Shown: one piece after another, positions 1 through 9,655 of the stretch
How positions within the stretch are numbered: position 1 is the first letter of the stretch
How the letters are laid out: each line of letters begins with the position of its first letter
Assembly (NCBI GenBank): GCA_905221605.1
Contig: CAJNDS010002172.1
Location: forward strand, 300,613-362,612
DNA length: 62,000 bases
From: Symbiodinium natans
Taxonomy: Eukaryota; Sar; Dinophyceae; Suessiales; Symbiodiniaceae
Direction of reading: 5' to 3'
Program-made: the position numbers and the translations under genes
Notes under the pieces: model-generated
What the model was told of the DNA's origin: nothing
Seen by the model: only the letters and a program-made list of their open reading frames with translations
The model's database searches: none

Positions 1-219
1 TTAGAGTTTAGGGTTTAGGGGTTAGGGTTTAGGGTTTAGGGTTTAGGGTTTAGGGTTTAGGGTTTAGGGTTTAGGGTTTAGGGTTTAGGGTTTAGGGTTT
101 AGGGTTTAGGGTTTAGGGTTTAGGGTTTAGGGTTTAGGGTTTAGGGTTTAGGGTTTAGGGTTTAGGGTTTAGGGTTTAGGGTTTAGGGTTTAGGGTTTAG
201 GGTTTAGGGTTTAGGGTTT
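1..219 (+). repeat. Telomere-type array TTTAGGG, about 30 units
   Basis: Nearly perfect tandem TTTAGGG after a slightly irregular start. TTTAGGG is the plant/algal type of telomere, also used by dinoflagellates. The G-rich strand reads 5' to 3' into the window, opposite to what a true left chromosome end would show (CCCTAAA on the plus strand). Confidence 0.95.
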
Positions 220-310
220 AGAAGCCTTGGGTGCCGACGTTGAAACGGGTGTTTGGGTGCATCCCTTATGCTTCCGATTCCGAGCTGCCCTCAGAGATGC
301 GTCCTCTGCT

Positions 311-398
311 GTTTAGGGTTTAGGGTTTAGGGTTTAGGGTGTAGGGTTTAGGGTTTAGGGTTTAGGGTTTAGGGTTTTGGGTTTTGGGTTTTGGGCTT
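311..398 (+). repeat. Interstitial TTTAGGG array with TTTTGGG variants
   Basis: About ten TTTAGGG units with one TGTAGGG, then three TTTTGGG units. It is separated from the first array by about 90 bases of unique sequence. Confidence 0.9.
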
Positions 399-609
399 TG
401 GATGCCGTAGGCCCAAGCCCCAAGGAAAGCGCAGATCTCCAAAAGTAACAACCCCTAAGTCGAAGCAAACCAAATTCCTGAAGCTCTCTTCCCTTCGACA
501 GGACGGTGTTGGCACGAGTGCGGATCCTGCACTTTGAGAATGGCCCGGGATAGTGGAAGAAGGTCCTCCTCCATCTCAAGCACCCTCAACCCCCGGGCCG
601 TAAACTGAC

Positions 610-720
610 CCCAACCTCCAAACCCCAAACCCCAAACCCTAAACCCTTAAACCCCCTAAAAGGTCTAAACCCCTAAATCCCTCAACCCCTGGCGATTCAA
701 CCCTAAACCCCAAACGAACA
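610..720 (-). repeat. Degenerate CCCTAAA/CCCCAAA stretch
   Basis: Runs of CCCCAAA, CCCTAAA and CCCCTAAA in the complement orientation, with irregular spacing. Confidence 0.75.
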
Positions 721-802
721 GAGGGCCTGTCCACGATGCCTACAGTTTGAGACATCAGAGGCCCCCCCCCCTTGCTACGCCTCCCGACATCCCCCCCTCC
801 CC

Positions 803-885
803 CCCAGTTTGGGGTTCAGGGTTCAGGGTTTGGGGTTTGGGGTTTGGGGCTTGGGGTTTGGGGTTTGGGGCTTGGGGTGTGGGCC
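803..885 (+). repeat. TTTGGGG-variant array
   Basis: About ten units of TTTGGGG or CTTGGGG follow two TTCAGGG units. One base differs from the TTTAGGG unit in nearly every repeat, so the variant itself has been amplified. Confidence 0.8.
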
Positions 886-1317
886 CCCTTCACGAAGCTT
901 ATGCCGTGACCTGCCAAACTAAGACGGGGAACCTCAGCGAGGAGTGCAGGCGGGGGGGGGGGGGGGGGGTGGTAGTAGTAAGGCACCCCTACAAAGATCC
1001 TAAACCCTAAGCTACAGTTTAGACTTAGGGGTTTTTTGGGTGTCAGGGTGTTAGGGTTTGTTTTTTCGGGTTTAGGACTTTTTAGGGCTTCTCGGGGCTG
1101 TTAAGGGTTGTTGGGACCTTTTGGTTTTTTTTAAGGGTTTTTAGGGCTTCTAGGGTTTTCAAAGGGCGTTTGAGGGTTTTTAGGGCACTCCACTCCAAGA
1201 AGTCCTCACAGCCAAAACGACTTTGGCAACTCCGCGGGGCCCGTGGAGGACTCCGCAACCTCTTCCAAAGCTTTCCTGGGCTCTTTTTTTGAGGAGATGG
1301 AGGGCTTTAAAACCTCA

Positions 1318-1395
1318 ACCCCTAAACCCTAAACCCTAAACCCTAAACCCTAAACCCTAAACCCTAAACCCTAAACCCTAAACCCTAAACCCTAA
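1318..1395 (-). repeat. CCCTAAA array ending in a head-to-head switch
   Basis: About eleven perfect CCCTAAA units run into CCCTAAGGGTTTGGG, so the orientation flips within one unit. Confidence 0.92.
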
Positions 1396-1517
1396 GGGTT
1401 TGGGTTTAAGAGTTCGGGTTAGGGTTGTTGATTTGTCTGACTTGGTGCGGCCTCTGTGCAGACTTTGCAGACTTTGGACAGGAAGGCGTTGCACGAGCAA
1501 GACGGGAATCTTGCAGA

Positions 1518-1573
1518 CCTAAACCCTAAACCCTAAACCCTAAACCCTAAACCCTAAACCCTAAACCCTAAAC
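1518..1573 (-). repeat. Interstitial CCCTAAA array
   Basis: About eight perfect CCCTAAA units. Confidence 0.92.
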
Positions 1574-1738
1574 TCTTTTTTTGGGGGCCCCCTGAACAAA
1601 AGTATATTCTATTTGGTACATAAACGGGGTACCCCCTAGTTTGGGAAAATGCCCAGACAAATCCTCTCGGCTGACTGCCAGTGACGAGGCCCACGACCAG
1701 GGTCCCATCGGCAAGGGTTTAGGTTCAAGGGATTCTTT

Positions 1739-1965
1739 GGGGTTTAGGGTTTGGGCATGGGGTTTAGGGTTTAGGGTTTAGGGTTTAGGGTTTAGGGTTT
1801 AGGGTTTAGGGTTTAGGGTTTAGGGTTTAGGGTTTAGGGTTTAGGGTTTAGGGTTTAGGGTTTAGGGTTTAGGGTTTAGGGTTTAGGGTTTAGGGTTTAG
1901 GGTTTGGGCATGGGGTTTAGCGTTTAGGGCTTAGGATTTAGGGTTTAGGGCTTAGGGTTCGAGCC
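1739..1965 (+). repeat. Long interstitial TTTAGGG array
   Basis: About 25 near-perfect TTTAGGG units, bounded on both sides by the same variant GGGTTTGGGCATGGGGTTTAG. The flanking variant suggests one unit set was copied or the array arose by unequal exchange. Confidence 0.92.
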
Positions 1966-2287
1966 GAAGCCATGCCTGATGTCCCGAACCCTCAATCTTG
2001 CAGCAACAGGGCCCCACACTGGAGCCCTAAACCGACATTTCATGACAGTTTGCGAAGATTGAGGGCCCCCAAATGTGCTCAAGCCCCAAGGAGTAGGATT
2101 CCCTTGCAATACGGACCCCAACAACGTACCCCCAATTTCGGAAACCCCCAGATACTGCGAACGCTACTCAACACCAACCTTCCAGCAACCTTATAAACCC
2201 CATAAACCCCATAAATTCTAGAAATCGGGTTCTAGAAATCGGGTACATAGTCTTAAACCTTAAAGAACTCTAAACCTCCCCAAACCT

Positions 2288-2330
2288 CCCTCTAAACCCT
2301 AAACCCTAAACCCTAAACCCTAAACCCATA
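2288..2330 (-). repeat. Short CCCTAAA array
   Basis: Five to six CCCTAAA units. Confidence 0.85.
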
Positions 2331-2416
2331 AGCCAGGCGAAGCAGCTTCATCTCCCTGGCCACGCGCTTCCGCTCTTTGCCCTGCCAAAGACGAAGTTTG
2401 GCTGAGGATTTTGGGT

Positions 2417-2575
2417 TTTAGGGGGGGGGGGGGGGGGGGGGTGGGGGGGGGTTAAGGTTTAGGGTTTAGGGTGTAGGGTTTAGGGTTTAGGTTTTGGGGT
2501 TTAGGGTTTAGGGTTTAGGGTTTAGGGTTTAGGGTTTAGGGTTTAGTTTTAGGGTTTAGGGTTTAGGGTTTCGGG
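2417..2575 (+). repeat. G-run followed by TTTAGGG array
   Basis: A run of more than 20 G with single T interruptions (about 2,420-2,450) is followed by TTTAGGG units with a few TTTTGGG forms. Confidence 0.85.
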
Positions 2576-2599
2576 GTTAAGCTTCTTGAAGAAGAGGGG

Positions 2600-2970
2600 A
2601 CAACATTTAGGGTTTAGGGTTTCGGGCGTAGGGTTTAGGGTTTAGGACCAAAGGGGGGAGTCTCTAGGGCTTCAGGATCCAGGGATTTCTTTTTGTTTGG
2701 GCTGGTTTTCGGGCGTTAGGTGCTGCGAGCAGAGAGGTGCGGGCGCGGCGTGCTGGAGCAAACAAAAGAAGGTGCAAGGTTTAGGGTCTAGAGTTTAGGG
2801 CCTAGGGTTTAGGGTTTAGGGTTGAGTGTTTAGGGAATAGGACCCCGGAAACCTCAGAAGCCCGCCTGCGGAATCTGTGTTCCAGATCAAAGCATGGTCT
2901 GGAATGGCCCGGGTTTAGGGTTTAGGGTGTAGGGTTTCGGGTTGAGGGTTTAGGGTTTAGGGTTTCCATG
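2600..2970 (+). repeat. Scattered short TTTAGGG clusters
   Basis: Clusters of 3-6 degenerate TTTAGGG units near 2,605-2,645, 2,775-2,840 and 2,910-2,968, with unique sequence between them. Confidence 0.75.
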
Positions 2971-2984
2971 ATTCTTCCGCTCTG

Positions 2985-3160
2985 AACCCTGAACCCTGAG
3001 CCCTAAGCCCTAAATCCAAGCCCTCCCAAACCCTAATTCCCAAACCCCAAACCCTAGACCCTAAGCCCTAAATCCTAAACCCTAAGCCCCAAATCCTAAA
3101 TCCTAAACCCTAAACCCTCAACCCTCAACCCTCAACCCCAAACCCTAAACCCTCAGCCCA
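2985..3160 (-). repeat. Degenerate CCCTAAA cluster
   Basis: CCCTAAA, CCCTGAA, CCCTAAG and CCCTCAA units in irregular order. Confidence 0.8.
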
Positions 3161-3311
3161 AAGCCAGCCTCCGCCTGGATCTGCTTGCGCCGCCTCATCG
3201 CCTGCTCCTTGGTGCAGAAGTGGCCTCGGCGCAGAGGGAGTTGGAGGCATATTGCGGCTTTGGGGGACAGAGGAAGGAAGGGTTGGGGGCTTATGGGGAT
3301 CAGGATCCGAG

Positions 3312-3465
3312 CTTCGGGTTTAGGGTTTTGGGCTAGGGTTTGGGGTTTGGGGTTTGGGGTTCGGGGTTCGGGGTTTGGGGTTTGGGGTTTGGGGGTTGGG
3401 GGTTTGTGGGGTTTGGGGTTTGGGGTTTGGGGTTTGGGGTTTGGGGTTTGGGGGCTAGGGCTTAC
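3312..3465 (+). repeat. TTTGGGG-variant array
   Basis: About 18 units of TTTGGGG with TTCGGGG and TTGGGGG forms. It yields long open frames on both strands that are translations of the repeat and not genes. Confidence 0.85.
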
Positions 3466-3529
3466 GGGCCCCAAAGCCCGGTAAGAGATCTGGGGCGTCG
3501 TTCTGCTTGAGGTTGAATGGCTTTCGCCC

Positions 3530-4440
3530 TGAACCCTCAACCCTAAACCCTCAACCTTTAGGGTTTAGGGCTTAACACTTCAGATGCAAGACCCGTGCTT
3601 GGGAAATAAAGGACAGGGCAGGAGAGGATGGCTAAACCTGCACCCCCCTAGGCCCTAAACCCTAAACCCTAAACCCTGAACCCTAAACCGCGGTCCCGCC
3701 TTAAATAACGCTTAATTAGGCTTCATTATCCCTACATAGCCTTAATTATGGGGGGGAGAGGGGGGTAGTAGGGGAACCCGCTTTTCTATGTGGAGACAAA
3801 GGCATCAGGGTGTGGTCAAAAGTTGCTGCAATGTGGAAGGTCTGGGGGTTTTGGGTTGCAGTGGGGTCTCGGGTTTTGGGAGTAGGGTTTAGGGAGTAGG
3901 GTTTTGGGTTTTGGGTTTTGGGATTAGGGTCTGGGCTAAGGGCTCTGCAGGAATTTAGAGCTTGTTGGGTTAATTAGGGCTTGGAGCTTCAACCCTTAAC
4001 CCTCGAAACCCTTAACCCTCGAAACCCGCAACCCGAAACCCTAAACCCTAAACCCGAAACCCTTTTAACCCTCAACCCGAAACCCTAAACCTGAAACCCT
4101 CAACCCAAGACCCTAAACCATGAACCCTAAACCCGAAACCCGAAACCTGAAACCCTGAACCCTCGACCCGAAACCCTAAACCCTGGACCCCGAACCCTAC
4201 AGGCAGGCAGCAATGCGAGCAATCGCTCCCCTTGTAGCAACCTCCTGGTCGAAGGCGGTTAGGGCTTCGGGTTTTTAATCTTTTGCGATTCTCTTGTGAT
4301 GAAAAGGTCTTGCTGCTGGCTGGGTGCTGAAGACTCTAAGCCCTAAATCCAGCTCCGCCATCTCCAACGTGTCTATCTAACCCTAAACCCTAAACCCGAA
4401 GCCCTAAACCCTGAACCTAAACCCTCAACCCTGCAGTCAC
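3530..4440. repeat. Mixed degenerate telomere-like clusters
   Basis: CCCTAAA units near 3,535-3,560 and 3,650-3,690, TTTTGGG forms near 3,845-3,930, then a long CCCTAAA/CCCGAAA/CCCTCAA block at 3,990-4,200, and more CCCTAAA at 4,378-4,430. The CCCGAAA form (complement TTTCGGG) is amplified here. Confidence 0.8.
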
Positions 4441-4509
4441 TTGACGAGCCCCTTCCCCGCGCCCTCCTCGCACGCCTGCTGAAACATTTACTACCATGCA
4501 CTTAAGACC

Positions 4510-5350
4510 AAAACCCTAAACCCTAAACCCTAAACATAAAGAATATACTGATCCCTATATTGCCCCTATAAGGAAGAATGCTTTTTGTTTTTGGGATGTT
4601 CTTAAGCAAACCGTGGCTTAGGCAAACCGGCACGTAGTTCGCAGCACCCATGGGTTCTTGGCGCCTGCAAAGAACTGAAGCTCTAGAGCACTCAAGACCT
4701 CAAAGCTCGAATCCCCACAGCCACATCCACACCGGCCAGAGCAAGACTCGAGGTAACACAGCCCCCAGGCCCCCAAACCCTAAACCCTAAACTCCTAAAC
4801 CCCTAAACCCTAAACCCTAAACCCTAAACCCTAAACCCTCAACCCTAAACCCTAACTGTCTGGGTTGAAGGGGCACCCTGTCCTGAGCGAAGAGCATGGG
4901 CAACGCACCTTCAGCTCTCACTCTGCACCCTGCACCCCCTCCTCGACGCTAAAACCCATCAGCACGGCCTTGGTTGCGTTGTTGGGGGAAAAACCCTAAA
5001 CCCTAAACCCTAAACCCTAAACCCTAAACCCCTAAACCCTAAACCCCGAGACCCTAAACCCTAAACCCTAGACAAAACCCTAAACCCTAAACCCTAAACC
5101 ACAAACCCTAAACCCTAACCTAAAACCCCCTAAACCCTAAACCCTAAACCCTTCTGTTGCTGGGGGCCGCGCGGATGGCAGATGCCAATCAAGTGACGTC
5201 GCATCTTCTCCGTCTCTGGGAGGTTGCACCTATTGAGGGTTTGGGGTTTTGGGGTTTTAGGGTTTAGGGTTTAGGGTTTAGGGTTTAGGGTTTGGGGTTT
5301 TGGGGTTTTAGGGTTTGAGGTTTAGGGTTTAGGGTTTAGGGTTCTAATCT
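4510..5350. repeat. CCCTAAA arrays, then TTTAGGG array
   Basis: CCCTAAA arrays at about 4,512-4,537, 4,778-4,855 and 4,990-5,153 are followed by a TTTAGGG array at about 5,235-5,342, giving a convergent layout. Confidence 0.85.
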
Positions 5351-6294
5351 GATTCCCCTACATAAACTCTATGAATACCTTATACATGGGGTTGGGGGCT
5401 TAGAGTTTAGGATGTTTAGGGTTGGGGCTTAGAGTTCAGGAATTGGGGCTTTAACACACCTGTTGAGGGTTTGGTGAACGGGGTTTAGGGTTTGGGGATG
5501 CTTGGGGCTTAGAGTTTAGGGTTTAGAATGTTTTGGGGCGGCGGGGGGGTTGAGGGCATCAAGGTCCTTGGAGGGACCCCCTCAACCCTTATTATGGGAA
5601 CAGGGAACGTACTGTAAACAGAGATCCCCAAAAAGGGCTCAGGGTTTAGGATTTAGATCTTCAACGCTTTGATTGCTTCAGGCTTAGTGACCTGGGCAGG
5701 GCCAGTCATCCCTCCTGAAGCTATATAGCCAAAACACCGACAGAGAGCGTGCATCGACATAAGTCCTAAACTACCCAAGAGCCCTAACTGCGTTCGGACC
5801 CCCCACATCCTTCCAACGTATACCCCCAACGAACTAAGACACGAGCGTGTGAAAGGAACCAAGACACCATTTTCTTGAGCATTTTGTTTGGCAATCATTA
5901 AGGTTCCCTTCTCGGCCCTACGCCCCAAACCGAACACCCTTCTTGCTCCGAGCAGACTCTAGCCCTTCACGAGGAAATTCACGGCTTAGGGTGTCGGTAT
6001 CAGGGCTGGCGAGAGGGCATAGTATGCTAAACCGGGCGGGCTCCAACGCGACGTTGAGCCTAGAGGGTTTAGGGGTTTAGGGGTTCATAGGGCTTTTGGC
6101 AAGGAAGTTTGCAACTTGCACTTGAGCGGATGCAGTGCTCAGACTCCATTACGCGCATTTGAGGTTGCTCCCCTGTTACAGCACCCGCGAAGGCATTTAG
6201 ATTGCCTAGGGTTTATGCCTAAACGACTCCTGGCAACCCTCAAACCAATTAGGCCCAACTCAACATCCTGGCCCGCAGACTGCCTAGACCCTCA

Positions 6295-7190
6295 ACCCTG
6301 AACCCTAAACCCTAAACCTGAAACCCCAAACGTTTAGGGTTTAGGGTTTAGGGTTTAGGGTTTAGGGTTTTAACCCAACCCTAAACCCTAAACCACAAAC
6401 CCAAACCCTGAACCCTTTCTCCTGGCCTTGTGTGCAAGGTTTGCACGGTCCTCGGCCGAAGGAGCCAACGCTAAAGCCCAAGTTTTGACAAGGGTTTAGG
6501 GTTTAGGGTTTCGGGTTTAGGGTTTAGGGTTTAGTGTTTAGGGTTTAGGGTTTACAAAGTTTTGCACCTCAAAACCCTGGGGGGTCTGTGCCCTGGTGGT
6601 GGCGGGGGTGAGGGATTGGGGTTGAGAGTTAAAAGGTTTTGAGTTTAGGGTTAAACGGTTTGCGGTTTAGGGTTAGGAAGGTTTAGGGTTCAGCGTCCCT
6701 AAACCCTAAACCCTAAACCCTAAACCCTAAACCCTTATCCAGTAGCGACCTCGGGATCGAGCCGATCCCCGCAGGACCAGAAAAGGTTAGAGCGTGTGAC
6801 CCGAAGGCCTGGTTTCGGGCTTAGGGCTTAGGGCTTAAGGGTTTAAGGGTTAAGGGTTAAGGGCTTCGGGTTTTGGGGTTTTGGGGCTTAGGACTTAGGG
6901 TTTAGGGCTTAGGGCTTAGGGTTCCGGATCTTTGGGGCTCAGTGCTCTCACCTAGGTAAATCCTGCATGACTCTACTATACTAAACTACCATAATTCCTA
7001 CTGTTTAGGGTGCTTAGGGTCATGCAGGATTTATATTATCAACCGAAGCAGCTCCTAACCCTATTCATGCCGAAGAACTTGTCCGCCAGGGCTAGAGTCT
7101 CGGGCCCTTCTGGCAAGGGATGATTTGGGGTTTATGGTTTAGGGTTTCGGGTTTAGGTTTTAGGGTTTAGGGTTTTGGGTTTTGGGTTTT
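6295..7190. repeat. Alternating short telomere-like clusters
   Basis: CCCTAAA at 6,295-6,335 abuts TTTAGGG at 6,333-6,372, which abuts CCCTAAA at 6,376-6,415. Further clusters lie at about 6,490-6,555 (+), 6,698-6,737 (-), 6,820-6,925 (+, GGGCTTA forms) and 7,130-7,190 (+). Confidence 0.8.
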
Positions 7191-7339
7191 GGGTCTGTGC
7201 TTCTTGTTGGATTACCACGGAACTCCTCTTATGCTTGCTCTTATCTGCATCCAGGGTGGAGAGGCAGATGTTTCCCCGAAGCCCAGATCAAAGAGGCACA
7301 ACCATCGACTAGACAACTTGAAGCCTATCCTGATTTAGG

Positions 7340-8550
7340 GATTTGGGTTAGGGTTTTAGGGTTTGGGGTTTGGGGTTTGGGGTTTGGGGTTTGGGGTTTA
7401 GGGTTTAGAGGTAGCCTGAGATTCTGAGGAACAGACAGCCCACAGTCTTTGGCGAGAGAAAGGTTGAAGTCGGCGCGCGCATGGTCAGTGGACATGTCCT
7501 CTCAAGCTCAAATTGTAGGGTTCGAAAAGGGAGGAGATATAGTTCTTAAGGAAGGGGGCTTCAAGGGGGGGTATTTAGGGTTTAGGGTTTAGGGTCTAGG
7601 CTTTAGGGTTCAAGGGGGGGTAGGTAACCCAAGCTTGCCTTATACTCCCCACTACTCCCGAAGGCTCCCCAAGCTTCCCCAAGGTTGCCTAGGTACCTAC
7701 TCCCTTAAGAACCTCAAAAACCAATCAAGCTCAGGTTTAGGGTTTGGGGTTTAAGGTTTAGGGTTTAGGGCCAAGGTTTAGGGAGAAGACAAGAGATGCA
7801 GTCCGCTTGGGTCTGCTGTGGCGAATGCCATATTGAAACGAACTCTGAACCTTGACATGTTCCCCCTTATACTAACCGTCCCCAATAGGGATTAGGGTAC
7901 CCCCAAGTATAATCCCTATAAAGGACTGTCAGCATGAGGGTGAACATCCCAATCTGAACCTTACTTGGGTCATGGGTTTCAAACAAAGAGCAGCAACAAA
8001 AAAAAACTCGGTTCTGAATTCTGAACTCCGAACCGCTTTTCAACACTCTGTGCCACGACGTGGCCACGCAACGCAGGTCGTGACGACCACACATGGACAT
8101 GGACTCCAGTGCAGCGATACATGCGAAGGCTCCTGCAGGATCACGAACAAGTTTCTTCCACGAACTGTGCGAGGAAAACGCTACTGGTTCTACGGCTCCT
8201 TGAGCTAGCACACCCTTTTGGCTGAAGCCAAGCGGCGCGAGCAAGATGCCACATGTCGGGGTGGCTCAGGAAACAGGATTACTTCGCTAGGTGCGCTCAT
8301 CGAGTAGGAAGGCGTTCCAACTCGGACGATGAGGGTGTAAGGATGAGGCTTCCACTCTTTCCCTTGCGCTTTGCGAGGGTTTTAGGGCCATTTTTCCGGG
8401 TGTGGGGAAAGATGTCCATCCTTGAAGACCTTGCTCGTGCTGGGATGGGGATCTTGCTTCGAGGGTTCAGGCTTTTGGGGTTGGAGGCAAAGTCGAGGTT
8501 TAGGGTTTAGGGTTTAGGGTTTAGCGTTTAGGGTTGGGGTTTCGGTTTTA
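7340..8550 (+). repeat. Sparse TTTAGGG clusters
   Basis: Short clusters at about 7,350-7,412, 7,575-7,612, 7,738-7,770 and 8,496-8,540. The DNA between them looks unique and non-coding. Confidence 0.7.
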
Positions 8551-9276
8551 TGATGGGTATCCAAGCATCTTGCTTTGAAGGTTGAGGCTCGTTGCACTCC
8601 ATAGCAGTCAACTTATTTATCTTCTTCCACAGCCTTAACCCGAAGAGCAATACATGTTGTTGTCTTCTAACCGATGATTAGGGCAGAGCTTGTTTTTGCG
8701 CTTTCTTTTCTTGGCTGTCGGTTTCCTTGTGTCTTGATAACAACAACCTCTTTTTCTGCCATATCTGCCGGCCAAAAACACGGCCTGTTTCAGTCTTTTA
8801 CTTCATTCCTTCCTTCCCTATCTTTTGTTGCAGATCCCGGCTTGCTTCCCCTGGTTTTTGACCTCTGATTCCTTCCTGATCTCCATCCCTTCTTTACTTC
8901 CTGCTTCCCCTCCCAGACTTTAAACAAAAAGGCGACAAAAGAAACACAACAAACACACAAAACGCTTTTTGCTGTCTGTTCAAAACACGAAAGCCACACA
9001 CTGGAAACGTGACAGAATCTGATAGAACATGACAGCTGTCGGCGAAACGTCTGCACTATCTTGCCTGCGAACTGGATAGGGTGCGAAATTATTTGCAGGC
9101 CATGTGTACATGTCTTGCTAGACATGAAATGGGGGCTTCCGAAATTCGGGGTACCTTACTGGGGTCCTTATTAAACGGGCGTTGTACGATGTGGGATCTA
9201 TATCGGGGGTCCCCCATTTTCGTCCCTATTTTCGTATAAACTCCTGAGTGCCAACAATTGCCTGAAGAACGTGCCA

Positions 9277-9430
9277 CTAAACCCTAAACCCTAAACCCTA
9301 AACCCCAAACCCTAAACCCTAAACCCTAAACCCTAAACCCCAAACCCTAAACCCGAAACCCTAAACCCCAAACCCTAAACCCTAAAACCTAAACCCGAAA
9401 CCCTAAACCCTAAACCCAAAAACCCCAAGT
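9277..9430 (-). repeat. CCCTAAA array with CCCGAAA and CCCCAAA variants
   Basis: About 20 units in the complement orientation, mostly CCCTAAA. Confidence 0.9.
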
Positions 9431-9523
9431 GGGAGCAGGTCGCACAATCGCCTTCGGATCGCTTGCCAGTGCTTGCTTCCTTTCTACCTTCCCTCCATCC
9501 TGTCCGTCTGTAGTCCTGTCCGA

Positions 9524-9653
9524 GGGTTTAGGGTTTAGGGTTTAGGGCTTAGGGTTTAGGGCTTAGGGATGTTTAGGGTTTAGGGTCTGGGGTTTAGGGT
9601 TTAGGGGTTAGGGTTTAGGGTTTAGGGTTTAGGGTTTATATAGGGTTTAGGGT
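9524..9653 (+). repeat. TTTAGGG array, last of the telomere-like block
   Basis: TTTAGGG units with GCTTAGGG and TCTGGGG variants. Beyond this point the telomere-like motif almost disappears. Confidence 0.88.
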
Positions 9654-9655
9654 CC

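Larger units (their letters stand above)
1..9655. repeat. Mosaic of telomere-like repeats and unique spacers
   Basis: The whole segment alternates short unique spacers with arrays of TTTAGGG or its complement CCCTAAA, plus degenerate forms (TTTGGGG, TTTCGGG, CCCGAAA, CCCCAAA, GGGCTTA). Both orientations occur many times, which is unlike a simple chromosome end. Short open frames here are mostly translations of the repeat, rich in GFGVWGL or PKPQTPN, and were not called. The spacers, several of them 300-700 bases long (for example 5,560-6,060, 7,780-8,490 and 8,560-9,270), show no recognisable gene, RNA or element. Confidence 0.85.

Noticed and set aside
3145-3540. 131-codon frame rich in PKPQTPN
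   Set aside because: Translation of telomere-variant repeats.
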